From: Paulownia fortunei
Taxonomy: Eukaryota; Streptophyta; Magnoliopsida; Lamiales; Paulowniaceae
Reading direction: 5' to 3'
NCBI GenBank assembly: GCA_019321725.1
Contig: CM033107.1
Coordinates: forward strand, 14,437,445 to 14,501,444
Length of the DNA: 64,000 nucleotides
The notes under the pieces: generated by a model
The model's input: the letters and a program-made list of their open reading frames with translations, nothing else
The model's database searches: none
What the model was told of the DNA's origin: nothing
Program-made: the position numbers and the translations under genes
Shown here: one piece after another, positions 10,780 to 23,458 of the stretch
Numbering within the stretch: position 1 is the first letter of the stretch
How the letters are laid out: each line of letters begins with the position of its first letter

Positions 10780-13574
10780 GTTTACACTTTGTCGATACCA
10801 ACTATTAAAGTTGATAAATTTTTCTTTAGTATTGGATATCAAAAATGATCCCATCTTTGCAAGGGGTTGCAGTGGATGACGAGAAAATGGAGATTAAGAC
10901 AAAGGACAATCCTTAAGCTTGAAAATAAAGTAAGCATTGCTTTATTGGCTATAGGAATGATCTACTTAACTTTGGATGGAATTAGGATAGTATTAGTTAT
11001 TTGTCTTTGCTACATTGACAAATGATCTATAAAATCCCAACATTTCATGCTACATAATCAACAAAGTAATATAAGAATTAGATAATTAAAATAGTGCATA
11101 CTTGTGGTAAGTTAGATTAGGTCATATCTCTAAAGAAAGAGTTCACAAGATGGTACATTTGCTTAACTTTTGGGACTTGCATGAGGTGCCAACTTCTAAA
11201 TTTTATCTTAAGGAAAATATGACTAAATCACTATTTATGGGACAAATGGAACATACCACGCCTTTGGATGTTATCTAAAGGGACGTAAGAAGTCCACTAA
11301 GTGTTAGTGCACAAGCGAACTATTCTTACTTCATTATTCTAAGATCCTTTGAAGGGTTCAAAGAATTTAGACATGAAGTAGAGAATTAAACCAGCCAAAG
11401 TATTAAATCCATCAATGTGATCGAGGAAGAGAATACTAAGGTGGTAAGTTCTTGATTATCTAATGGTGAATTAGATTCTTACTTTAACTGAATTCAAGTT
11501 GAGTTTCACCTAATTCCTCCCATTCTGGGAATTCACCCTAGAATCGATGATATTCTTATCAAGTAAGAATATTATCTAAGTCGGTGCCCAAAATATCATA
11601 TAAGATATGATGTGGCAAAAGACCCCTAACATACATACCTAATGGTATAAAGGGGCCTGTTTCTTTAAAACGATTAGTGGGAGATAAGATGGATGTGAAT
11701 CCATCTTATACAAATTTGTAGGGTATCCAAATGAATCTAAAGGATACCATTTCTATGATTCCTAAGAATAAAGGAGTTTGTTTTATAGGGATATCACATT
11801 CTTGAGAAAAAGAAATTTCTATTAGATAGAAATGGCCAGATCATAAAGCTTGAAGGAGTTCAAGGACCACAGTTTGTCCCACAAGTAGCAATGGTGCATG
11901 AATAAATTACTAAAACTTCTAGTACACAACCTTCAATGAGATCTGAAAGGATCTTGGGGCCACTTATACGATAAAAGTCTCATGCTAGAGAGTAGCAAGA
12001 AGGATCTCTTTTCTTAAATATTGATCTAACTAAGGAGTAAAGAAGTGTGACATCAATTTAGAAAGATGACAAAATGCCATGCAATCTGAAATGGACTCAA
12101 TGTACTCCAACAAGGTTTAACCTTGGTGGGCCCATTAGTGGGAATGGTTCCCATTGACTGCAAATGGGTCTGCAAATAAAAATTGAAGAACATGGAGAGG
12201 TGGTGACCTATAAAGGCACAAATAGTAGCAAAGTATTGTGTTCAAAGTCAATATGTTGACTGTTGAGGATACCTTTTACCATATGTGATGCTAAAGTCTA
12301 TTCAGATTAAGTTGGCTATATCTATATATTACAACTACTAGATATGGCAAAGCGATGTCAAGACCACTTTTCTTAATAGGGGTATTGAGAATGGAATATA
12401 AGGTAAGAGGCTTGAGGTCTTCATATGAAATAGAAGCAAACAAAAGGTTTGCAAGCTTTAGAGATCCATTAAGGACTTAAAATAAATTTCCCAAATGTGG
12501 AACATTCGATTCTCCAAGCAATCAAATGGTTTGATTTCCTTAGGAATGCGAATGAGCCATATGTGTATAAGAGGGTTAGTAGAAGTATGGTGATGATGTT
12601 GTGTTTTACATTGATAACATTCTACTTATAGGGATGATGTAGGAATATTGCAGTCAATTGAGACTTTTTATCTACATAGTTCTCTAAGAGGGATTTGGAA
12701 GAAGCATCCTAGGGATTAGGGATTGAGATCTATGGAGATAGATCTGAAAAGATGCTTGGACTATCCTAAATCCAAGTACATAGATTAGATGCTAAAAAGG
12801 TTTAGCATGGAAGAATCTTATGAGAGATTCTTGTTTTTTGAGTCATGGGATTTCTCTTTCAAAGTCCTCGTCCCCAAAGATTTTTGAAAGAAAGAGAAAT
12901 AATGACTCACATACGTTATGCATTCTTAAAAGAAAGCATAAAATATGCAACTTTATGTACATGATTTGATATCATAAATGCTCTGAGTGTCACGAGTAGA
13001 TATCCATCATTTCAATGAAAAAAGCATTTGAAGTCATAAAGACGATCTTTAGTGCTTATGAAGCACTAAGGATTTTTTCTTGGAGTACGGTTATAGAGGA
13101 CTGAAACTAAGATGCTTCATCTAGTTTTTAGTCTAAAGTAGATGACTTAAAGTCTATGTTTAGATTCGTGTTATGGTGGGACGGTTAGTTGAAGGAGTTC
13201 TAAAATTGTAACAACCGTAGATTCCACCACCGTGATTGAATACATCGGGGCATGCGATGCTACAAAAATGGACTGTTTAGATAGGAAACTTAATCCAAGT
13301 GTTGGATATAGTTCCAATCATTGTTCATTGAGTACTGGAGTACTGCGATAATAATGGGGGCTATTGCACAAGCAAAGAAGCCAAGGTCTCATTAAAGGAT
13401 CCAAGCAGAAATAGATTAGCGATACTATGATTTTGAAAATCGTTGGTAGAGGCAACATTAGTGTGGAAAGATTTGCCTTGGTAGAAAATATAGCAGACAC
13501 ACTCATTGAACTTTTTAGATTAGTATTTGAAGGACATCTTGGGGAAGATTGGCCTTAATACGAGAGCAATTGTC
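10780..13574 (+). pseudogene. copia A pol: protease remnant, integrase, RT, RNase H (decayed)
   Basis: Fragments in several frames follow the Ty1/copia order. There is a possible protease remnant (SLQGVAVDDEKMEIK, about 10850-10900) and the pre-integrase motif RLGHISKERVHKMVH (about 11110-11160). The integrase core start reads QANYSYFI...GFKEFRHEVEN (about 11310-11390). The RT lead-in is VGYPNESKGYHFYDS (about 11710-11760) and EMDSMYSNKV (about 12090). The RT active site reads VFYIDNILLIG at 12601-12633, where copia RTs have YVDD, so the second Asp is Asn. RNase H shows GAIAQAKKPRSH near 13360. Many stops separate these pieces. Integrase lying before RT confirms copia rather than gypsy. Confidence 0.88.
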
Positions 13575-13579
13575 TCCAG

Positions 13580-15735
13580 TGTTAGAGTAGAATACCAAAC
13601 ACCCCAATTGGATTGGGTGTATTATACTCTTTTTCTTTTGTAAAGACAATCTTATTGGGAATCATATTAATAAAAAGGCATTCTCTTTATCTTATGGCTT
13701 GCATCTTTTATTTATGCACATTAGATAAAGTTCTTAGACCAAATTTAGCTACGGGGTAGGGTCGTGCATATGATAGCGATCATGGAATATGCCTCTAAGG
13801 CTTTGGTTTTAAATAAGTTTCAAGTCGAGAGCTTTTTGAGATGGGATATCAAATAGCTCAGTAAGACTCGCACATATGATGCATGCTCGTGAGACGAGGA
13901 TATCACATTCCATTAGCATTAGCGTAGAGACACAAGTGCATATATGTGGGTGCTTGTTAAGGAACAAGTACACTGAACATGGCCCGTAAGAAATTCTTAG
14001 CTGGAGGCTTTATCTATCGAAATAAAAATTTCTGTGTTGCGATAGTACACGGCAAGTCCTCAGACTTGAGGCATGATGGTAGCCTTGTGTACATCCTACA
14101 ACACTTTGATATATCTTATGATTGCTTGACAATCACAAAGGGAGTATGTTGGGTGTTGCACTGATGTGCATGGAGGTTTGTCAGTGGCCAACATAGAATT
14201 CGACACTTGTCTTTTTAAATAAGAAAATCTCCTATGTTTTCATAATTAGTTATTCAAAGACCTTGGACAAGGCAGGATGAATCGTGATTCATCAAGAACC
14301 ATTGGAACTTGAAATGAGATAGTTATAATTCATGCCCTAAATTCAATTGGGAGATTAGTTGTCGAAAGGATCGTATGTGTATGGTACTCGCAACTAAAAT
14401 AGATTTACTCGCTAGATATTTTCATGGATAGTGAGGTTCTTGGAATTAAGGAGTTGATTCCAAGCGGATTAATTAATTAGAATAATTATTATTCATAAGT
14501 TGCAAATATTGCAAGCCCACTACTAGCTTAGTAGTGAACTTAAGAGGGTCACACATCTTTATGAAAAGTAACATTTCTAATTTTAGAATTTTATCTAATG
14601 GTTGGAAATTAATTAATTAATACAGATTAATTAATTAATTAAGGGTTCTATTTAATTTAATAGTTAAATTAAATTATTTAATTAAGTAATTTTGATTATT
14701 TAATTGGACTTAATTTGATTAGAAAGCCCAAATGGAGTAAATTAAATTAATCAATTGGATTGATTAAATTGGAATTGAATCAATTGGATTGATTTGAGGA
14801 TTTTTGAGTTCAAGTCCAAAATTAATGTGGATCACTTAAAAAGACCACTAAAATATGAAGAGAATAAATTAAGTAAATGTGATTTATTTAATTAACATAT
14901 TTATAGATAAAATCGGCCACTAAGATTTAATTTATATATAAATATAATTATAGTATATATAAAATATATATCTATCTTGATATTATTTGAAGAGTTCAAA
15001 TTAATATCAAGAATGTATGTAGACAATTTTGATGATTAATGTAGTCTCAAATTAGTCCACATCCAATAGGAGAGAGAAAAGAGAAGAGTTCTTGAAGATT
15101 TAGAATCCTTCCAAGATAAGATTTTGAAGTAGTTCAAAATTGTCAAACTCTCCAAGAGTTGGAGAATAAGTAAATTTTCAATCCTATATATGATGATGGA
15201 TGAAAATTACAACTAATAATTCAGCAAAATAAGCAAAAATTATTTTGTTTAAGTCTTCTATTTTTCTCTCCAAGAAAAGAAAGAAAAAGAAAAGCGTTTT
15301 CTTGTAATCTTGATTTTCTTGTTCTTTAAAGAAAATCTGTTTAATGTTATTCTCTTCATATTATAGTTTCAAGAACTTAAAGAATTAATCTTTATTATTC
15401 TTGGAAATTTACTCTGGTTCTAAATTAGTAAACAATTAAAACGATACTAACGAATCCTTTTGATTAGTGTTGCTCTTCCATATTGTGGACCTGATAGAGG
15501 GGAGACACTTGGATCCCTATGAGTTCTGATAGTCTAGGATAATCAATTGATTGTTTCATTCCCTACAACAACCAGAGTGCTCGGAAGGTATAATCCAAAT
15601 TTTATATTTATTTATATATTCACTTGAATAAGCGCGATCGTTAAAATCACTTTTGAATCAGATGGGTTAAATTTATATTTGATAAAATTTTAATTTTTCA
15701 TTGCATATACCCCTATGATTATAGTGAACCCAACA
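13580..15735 (+). mobile_element. Solo LTR of copia family B (B1)
   Basis: A 2156-bp LTR begins TGTTAGAGTAGAATACC and ends GAACCCAACA. It is flanked by TCCAG (13575-13579) and TCTAG (15736-15740), a 5-bp target duplication with one transition. It is inserted in copia A just before that element's polypurine tract. There is no internal region, so it is a solo LTR left by LTR-LTR recombination. It is homologous to 19627-21939, and more distantly to the LTRs of copia A, sharing the GCATATGATGGCGATCATGG-type block and the terminal GAACCCAACA. Confidence 0.92.
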
Positions 15736-15740
15736 TCTAG

Positions 15741-15754
15741 GGCAAGTGGGAGAT
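15741..15754 (+). other. Polypurine tract of copia A
   Basis: GGCAAGTGGGAGAT lies directly before the 3' LTR start TGTCAGAGCAG. AAGTGGGAGAT is the usual PPT of plant Ty1/copia elements. It was separated from the rest of the internal region by insertion of solo LTR B1. Confidence 0.85.
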
Positions 15755-17907
15755 TGTCAGAGCAGTGTCTGACGAGCTAATTGATATGGTCGTTCTTATA
15801 CTCTTGCGAATCATTCTTATCCATATTAATATCATTTAAATGACATCTTTATCTTAAATTCATCATAAGAATCTGATGAAGTCCTTAGATCACACATAGC
15901 TATGGGACGTGGTTGCGCATATGATGATGATCGTGGAATATGCCTCTAAGGTTATTGTCTTAAAACGTTCCAAGTCAAGGATCAATGAGATATAACATCA
16001 TTGATCCCTTTGAGACTTGCACATACGATGTAGGCTCGAAAGGAGAATACCTCATTCCATGGGTATTGGTGTGGAGACACTAGTGCATATATACGGGTGC
16101 TTGTTGGGAAACAAGTACACTGAACTACCATACCTAAACATTCCCAATTGGAAATATTCTATTGTCGAATGAGAATTTTCTCATTACAATAGTGCAAGAA
16201 TTAGTCCTTAGACTTGAGGCACCATGGTAACCTTATGCATGACATGTTTTACTTTGATATATTTCCCGATTGCATGGCAATCACAAGGGGTTTATATTAG
16301 GTGTAACATCTTCATATATGAAGATTAATAAGTAGTCAACAAAGGATCTGTCACTTATCTAGATGAATAGGTGAATCTCCTATGTCTTCCATTGTACTTG
16401 ACTCTAAAATCCTTGGCCAAAGTTGGATGGAAATTAGACGTGGGGTTTTCTAAATGTTCATTATCGAGTCAAGCTACTAGAAATGGAAACATAGTTATTG
16501 AGCTAATGGAGTTTTTGACTAAACATCCATGCCTAGGCTCAATCGAGAGATTAGATGATGGAAGGATCATACTTACATGGTATTCATAATTGGAATAGAT
16601 TCGCACATTCACCTAAGACTAGGAGTCATGATGCATTGCTAGGTATTTCCCATGACTTGTGGGTTCTTGAAATTAATAGGTTAATTCCAAGAGAATTAAT
16701 TAAATAGATTAATTAATCAGAATAATTAATTGTTCAACTAAGTCATAAGAGTTGTGAGCCCACGACTAGTTTAGAGTGAACCTAAGGGTCACACATAAAA
16801 CTTGTATAAGTCCATTTCTAGCCTAGAAATTAATCTAAGTGTTGGATTAAATTATTAAAGTGATTAATTAATGGGGCTTAAAATTCAAGTGCGGAATTAA
16901 TTTATTTAATTAATTGGATTAATTGATTGGATCTAATTAGATTAGGTAGCCCAATTGGAATATTTAATTAATTGATTGGATCAATTAATTAAGATGGACT
17001 TAATTGATTGGATCAATTAAACTGGGGCCTAATTGATTAATTAGGTTTAGGCCCATTAAGTGTGAGCTTGTAGGAAGCCCATTAGGAAATTAGATTGAAA
17101 ATCTAATTCCTAGAGGAAGTTGGATTGAGAATTTAATTCCTAAGAGATAATAAAGAAAAAGAAAAGAACTTATGAGATAAGAAAATTTCCTAAAAGAGTT
17201 GGAAATAAGAAAAGAAGAAGAGTCCTACAAGGAAAAGACTTGGGGTAGCCTTTATTGGCAAAATTCTTGGATAATTTTTTAGGACTTTTACTACAGATTT
17301 TTTGCTGGAAAAAAGTGAGAAAAAAAAAACAGCCCCTCTCTCTTCAAGAAAAATGGTTTTCTTCATCTCCAAAAATTCATCTCTTCTTTCCCCTTCAATC
17401 TCTAAAAGTTCACCAACCTTTTATCTAGTTTAATTTTTGATTCAATTGTTGAATTAAGAATTAAATTAAATACCTAAAACTCTAATTGTTAGTATGTTCT
17501 TATTCCAAATAAAATCATTATAGGATAGAATTATCAAAATGAAAAACTACTAGCATAGGATTCGGTTGCGAGTGGACATCCAAAGTGTGGATACCGTTAA
17601 AAAGATAACATTTGGGATCCTAGAAGCAAATTAGTTTTCAATCAAAGAGGTTTGAATTGATGAACTTGGAGATTCATTTGTGTTGGGATAATGATTTGAA
17701 TCGTTTCAATTCCTACATTAGCTAGAGTGCAAATCAAGGTAAGTGTTTCTGAAACCTTTTTGTTAGTATCAGAAAACTCACAACTGAGTAATCGCAGAAG
17801 GGTTTTGGGATTTGATTTTAATTAAATGTGATATAATGTTTGTTTTTCAAAAACAAATAAATAAATTTCGCTGCGTATATATTTTTCAGGATCACGCGAA
17901 CCCAACA
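15755..17907 (+). mobile_element. 3' LTR of copia A
   Basis: A complete 2153-bp LTR begins TGTCAGAGCAGTGTCTGACG and ends CGCGAACCCAACA. Its last 1.39 kb pairs with the 5' LTR remnant at 7545-8892. The next bases (17908 onward) are Athila protease sequence on the minus strand, so copia A is inserted in an Athila element. The left flank and left target duplication are outside the window. Open frames such as 16371-16589 and 17190-17372 are LTR sequence, not genes. Confidence 0.92.
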
Positions 17908-19625
17908 GAAAGATCCTCTAATTTTGCAAGGAATAGTGAAACTCCTTGGATCTTTTAATTTTTAAGTTAATATCTTTTGAATAATCACACTACATTTCTC
18001 TCTAAGCTTGACCATTTGAAAATCCTCCATCTCTTCTTGGACATAACATCCTTTATGAACTTCACATAGTTGAGCATATGCAGGCAAATTGTGCATCTAA
18101 ATTTTTCTTTTGAAATCACTAGAAAAGGGATGAAGGGCTTTAAGAAGAGGAGGATTTTTACAAATAGAGACAGATTTAGTCTTCTCAGCCCTTTTATGAT
18201 ATCACTCTGAATCTTCTCTTAATTTATCTGTTCCTTTTCTTAACCTTGAATAGACAGTTATGATTGAGCAAGTTTACTTTAATTTCCTTCGATTCTAAAT
18301 TCTTAGTCACTGTCCCACTCTTGAGATTAATTATTTTACAATGCTCCTTAAGATTGGCTTTAGTGTCACTTGGGAACTTTTCTCTTTTGTTGTTTTAAAT
18401 TGATTATCCTGGTGAGTTGTCCAATCTAAATTTCTTGAGACTTCATTTGTTCTTCCATATTGGTTGTTAGTTAACCAATTTAAGTCTCTATTTTGAAAAT
18501 TTTAGCTTCATCTTTATTGAACCGAGCTCATGTTTCCACTATGAAGTACTGAGCGCATTTTCCTAGGAGAATTTCTTTTTGCTGGTTTGACTATTAGAAC
18601 TGGAAGGATTGTTGTAACTCAAAGATGGCTGAAGCACATTCCTTGTATTCCCATAAGATAGATTTTTATGATTGCAAAGTCCCAGATTATAATGAGTTAG
18701 CAATTTGTTACCTCTGTAGTTGTAGTTCTGATTGTTCGCATAATTCACTTATTCTTGACCTTCCTCTCGTTCATTATATTATATGCTCATAGATGTATTA
18801 GCTTTCACACTCTAAGGTGCTCTATTAGTTGTCCAAGCAAACTAACTAGACAATGCAAAAACTTGAGCAGTGAGAGTTGTCAATGGATCTAACGAAAGAA
18901 TCCCCATCTACTTTCTTAATGGTTGATCCCTCTATTGGCCATTGGCAACTGTTGGAAGCCATCTCTCTAAGCAGAATATGATCATCACATGCAATCTTAG
19001 ACATCAAAATTCCTTGTATAGCATCATCAATAATAGTCTTCATCTAACCATTTAACCCATTGTAGAAATATTATACTTTTTGCCAATCCTCATAACCATG
19101 TTGTGAGCATCATTTAAGAAGGTCTTTAAATCTCTCCCAAGCTGCATACAAGTGTTCAAAATCCATCTTCTTAAATTGTGTAATCTCGCTCTTTAACTAT
19201 AGTTTCTTCCCAGGTGGAAAGAAATTAGTTAGGAGTTTTCTAAGTCAGATCATGCCAATTAGTGATACTACTTAATGTAAAGGATTATAACCACACTCTT
19301 TATCCCTAAGAAAAAATGGAAACAAATGAAGTCTTATAGCTTTATCAGTTACCCTATTCATCTTGGAAGTGTTGCATATCTCAAGGAATATAGCTAAGTG
19401 AGCATTTAGATCATCATGTGGAGTTCTCCCAAAATGATTTTGTTGAACCATGTTGATGAGTGTAGGTTTGAGTTCAAAGTTGTTGGCAATGATTAGTTGA
19501 CGAGCAATTCCTAAACATTGTTGATTAATGATAGGTTGAACGTAATCCCTTAGTGCTCACTGTGGCTGATTCTTGTTGTTATTTTTAAGAGCTACTACTT
19601 GCGTTTTTGTTCTCTTTGCTTCCAT
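17908..19625 (-). pseudogene. Athila C gag and start of protease (decayed)
   Basis: On the minus strand the probable gag Met is at 19625 (MEAKRTKTQVVALKNNN). Recognisable Athila gag blocks follow: DDLNAHLAIFLEIC, NFFPPGKKL, MKTIIDDAIQGILMSKIACD, EMASNSCQWPIEGSTIKKV, MNYANNQNYNYRGNKLLTHY, HKNLSYGNTRNVLQPSLSYN. Near 17920-18010 it reads EEMEDFQMVKLREKCSVI and KLKDPRSFTIPCKI, the region leading into the protease, where copia A cuts it. Frameshifts and stops are frequent. The rest of pol should be left of the window, beyond copia A and T1. Confidence 0.9.
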
Positions 19626-19626
19626 C

Positions 19627-21939
19627 TGTTAGAGTAAGATACCCAGCGCCCCAATTAAATTGGATGTATTATACTCTTTTCTTTTGTAAAGATAATATTA
19701 TTGGGAATCATATTAATAAAAAGTACTTTCTTTATCTTATGTCTTGCATTTTTCTTTCTGCACATTAAATAAAGTCCTTAGACTAAATTTAGATATGGGG
19801 CATGGTCGCTCATATGATGGCGATCATGGAACATGCCTCTAAGACTTTAGTCTTAAATAAGTTCCAAGTCAAGGGATTTTTGAGATGGGACATTAAATAG
19901 CTCAGTAATACTCGCACATACAATGCATGCTAGTAAGACGAGGATGTCGCATTCTATTGGTATTAGCATAGAAATGCAAGTGCATGTATGTAAGTACTTA
20001 TTAGAAAACAAGTATACCAAACATGGCCTATAAGAATTTTTTTGCCAGAGGCTTTGTCTGTCAAAATAAGAATTTCTATGTTGTGATAGTACACGACTAG
20101 TCCTTGGATTTGAGGCACGATGGTAGCCTTGTGTGCATTCTACAACACTTTGATATATCTTCTGATTACTTTACAATCACAAAAGGGGTATGTTAGGTGT
20201 TGCACTGGTGTGCATAGAGAGTTTCTCAGTAACCAATATAGAATTTGACACTTATCTTTTATTTACAAGGGAATCTCCTGTGTTTTCATAGTTTATGACT
20301 CAAAAACCTTGGGCAAAGCAGGATGAATTCTGATTCATCAGGAATCATTTGAACTTGAAATGAAAGCACAGTTATTAAATCATTTAGGGTTTCGACTTAT
20401 AAGTCATGCTCTATATTCAATTGGGATATTAATTGTCGAAACGACTGTACATGTATGGTACTCGCAACTAAAATAGGTTTACTCGCTATTTCACCTAAGA
20501 TTAGTGTGTCATGATTACTTTCTAGGTATTTTCATGGATAGTGAGGTTCTTGGAATTAAGAAGTTAATTTCAAGCAGATTAATTAATTAGATTAATTAAC
20601 TAAAATAATTATTATTCATAAGTTGCAAATGTTGTAAGCCACTACTAGTTTAGTAGTGAACCTAAAAGAGTCACACATCTTTATGGAAAGTAACATTTTT
20701 TATTTTGGAATTTTTCTAATGGTTGGAAATTAATTAGTTAATATTGATTAATTAATTAATTAGGGGTTCTATTTAATTTAATGGTTAAATTAAATTATTT
20801 GATTAAATAATTAGATTATTTATTGGACCTAATTTGATTAGGAAGCCCAATTGGAGTAAATTATAATTAATCAATTGGATTGGTTAATTTGGGTTTAAAT
20901 CAATTAGATTGATTCTTGGATTTTTTAAGTCCAAACCCAAAAATTAAAGTGGATCACTTAAGAAGCCTACTAGAAGATGAAGAGGGTAATTAAAATAAAT
21001 ATGATTTATTTAATTAATATATTTATATAATTAAAATATAATATGACCAATTTTTATGAGATAAGAATTGGCCATTAGGATTTTATTTTATTTAAATATA
21101 TATTTTTATATATATTTGATATATATCTATCTTGATATTATTTGAAGAATTCAAATTATATCAAGAATGCATGTAGACTAATTTTGATGACTAATATAGT
21201 CTTAAATAAGTCCACATACATTGAGAGAGAAAAGAGAAGATTTTTTGGAAGATTTAGAATCCTTACAAGATTAAACTTTGAATTGGTTCAAAATTGACAA
21301 ATTCTCCAAGAGTTGGAGAATTTGTCAATTTTGAGCCCCTATTAATAGGGGAGGGCCGAAAATTACTTTAAGATTTAAAAAAATAAATTGTTTTGTTAGT
21401 CTTCTATTTTTCTCACCAAGAAAAAGAAAAGAAAACAAAGAAAAAGAAAAGTGTTTTCTTGAAAATCTTAATTTTCTTGTTTTTTAAAGAAAATAGGTTT
21501 CTTGATATTCTCTTCATATCCAAATTTCAAGAACTTAAAGAATCAATCTTTATTGTTCTTGAAAACTTTTTCTTGATTCAATAATTGAATTAAAGGATGA
21601 ATTTTACTCTGATTCTAAATTAGAAAATGGTTTTAAGGATACTAGTGAATTCTTTTAATTGGTGTTATTTTTCGTATTGTAAACTTGATAGAGGGGAGAC
21701 ACGTGGATTGTTGCTGCAAGTTTTGATAAGTAATTGATTGCTTCATTCTCTATATCAACCGGAGTGCATAAAAGGTATAATCCGAATTTAATATATTTAT
21801 TTATATATATTGATTTAAATAAGCGCGATCGTTAGAATCGCTTTCGAATCGAGCGGATAAATTTATTCGATAAATTTATGTTTGATAAAAAAATTAATTT
21901 TCCACTGCACATGCCCTTGAGATTATAGCGAACCCAACA
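19627..21939 (+). mobile_element. Second copia family B LTR (B2), solo
   Basis: A 2313-bp LTR begins TGTTAGAGTAAGATACCC and ends GCGAACCCAACA. It is homologous throughout to B1 (13580-15735), with extra length from scattered indels. No PBS, PPT or internal sequence adjoins it, so it looks like a solo LTR. It lies one base from the Athila C gag start codon. The flanks CCATC (19622-19626) and CCTTT (21940-21944) match at only three of five bases, so a target duplication is not established. Confidence 0.85.
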
Positions 21940-22119
21940 CCTTTAACCTCTAAAGTGTCTTTTCAATTTTGTGGATCGAAAGTATTAATTCAAAACTTTG
22001 AGTTTTTCGCATGAACTATCAAAACAAACAAAAATAAGAAGATTAAATAAAAAAAATTCAGATTTAAATTAAAACTAAGATTACTTGGTAACAGTATTAA
22101 TGAAAATAAGATTTTTCAA
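21940..22119 (-). mobile_element. 5' leader of Athila C
   Basis: A stretch of 180 bp lies between the B2 LTR and the Athila C primer-binding site. Without B2 it would join directly to the gag start at 19625, giving a short leader. No coding sequence is visible. Confidence 0.7.
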
Positions 22120-22137
22120 TCCTTGACAATGGTGTCA
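22120..22137 (-). other. Primer-binding site of Athila C
   Basis: On the minus strand it reads TGACACCATTGTCAAGGA, corresponding to the Athila PBS TGGCGCCGTTGCCGGGGA with the CpG-type positions changed to A or T. It lies six bases from the LTR end ...AATTAACA and fixes the element as minus strand. Confidence 0.8.
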
Positions 22138-22143
22138 AAATCT

Positions 22144-23458
22144 TGTTAATTGAATTGCTAATTGCAAGTGTATGGTATCAATTTTTAGTAAATTAAAGTG
22201 GGAAAAATTATCGTATCTACAACGATTGGAATCAAATTAATACTAAATATTATAATTAAAATAAGCCTAATTTTATTCCAAAAAATCAATACTGAATACT
22301 ATAATTAAAATAAGCCTAATTCTATTAACAAAAACCAATCGAGAGAGTTTATTAATTACCGAATTAAAAATCCTAAAAGTGCAATAAAACTTTTGACTTA
22401 GCAAGTTGAAGAACAACCAATATAGATTAAACTCTAGTACTTTGATTTCACCTAATCATCCACTATGTATTATCAAATCAACTTATCAAATTTAGGGTTA
22501 TCAATTTGTAAGTCAAGAATCCCAAATTAACCAACTCTTTCCTGAGTGTTGAGTGACAATGAAAATAAATTTAGATTTCAATATTCCTATAAAAACCTAG
22601 AACTTAAATTCTCATTAAATACGGTGATTCTTGTTGATGATTTTAAAGAAATCATATACTTCCGTACTATATAAATTTCTAAATTGTGTTATTCAATGAT
22701 TGCATTTAAAATTTTCTCTCCTGAGTGATGAGTTCTATATATCAAACAATTCAGATTAATTTTCTAATTAATCAAGATGCATTAAAAACAAGATATCATA
22801 AATAAATTAAATAACCTCAAATATGATAAATCAATAACAAAACATAGTTTCAAAACTAAGTTATATCATTCCTCTAGATAAGGAATTTAGTTCAAAACTA
22901 AAACTGGAAAACTCATAGACAAACTCTTGTTCATGGGTAAAATAAAAAATGAAAGAAATAAAACTTTAAGAATCAAAGAAAGAATCCATTCTCTATGTCC
23001 AGTGTTCGATGCATTCAATCGCATTCTTTTAGTCTTTTTTTCTTCCAAAAGTCCCTTCCTTGAAGCCAGAAATCTCTTCTTATATCTACCCAAAAAAGAA
23101 GCAAGCAGTCTCGTGACTAAGAAGAACCCTAATCTGTTTTCCCTTCGGCTAGCACTATGGCGTAATGTATCTGGTGCTGCAATGCCAACTCATCTTTTTT
23201 CCACACAAAATCCTATTGTCTGCAGGTTGGCGTTGCAGCGCCAACTCAGTGGTGTTGAGGCACCACTTTTAAAAATTCAGCTTTTTTTTGTGCTTCTTTT
23301 TTTTTTCTTAAACCTTTTGGAATTTCTATCATTAGTCACATTCTCTAGTTTCCTACAAAATGAAAATGAAACACATAAATAGCAATAGAAAATGCTTGAA
23401 GACCAACAAAATATTAAGTCAAATGTATTCGAATTGTTGGTTTAAAACCAACTCAACA
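22144..23458 (-). mobile_element. 5' LTR of Athila C
   Basis: The minus strand begins TGTTGAGTTGGTTTTAAACC at 23458 and ends ...AATTAACA at 22144 (1315 bp). The first 100 bp align with the start of LTR D (24141), sharing AATTCGAATAC, TTCAAGCATTTT and TTTTCATTTTGTAG. LTR regions near 23225 and 24710 share the GGCGTTGCAGCGCC-like block. The open frame at 22927-23382 is inside this LTR and is not a gene. Just outside is Tat pol sequence, with TCAGG (23459-23463) as the expected half of the target duplication. Confidence 0.82.

Noticed and set aside
22927..23382. A 151-residue plus-strand open frame
   Set aside because: It lies wholly inside the Athila C LTR and has no recognisable domain; the composition is that of chance translation.
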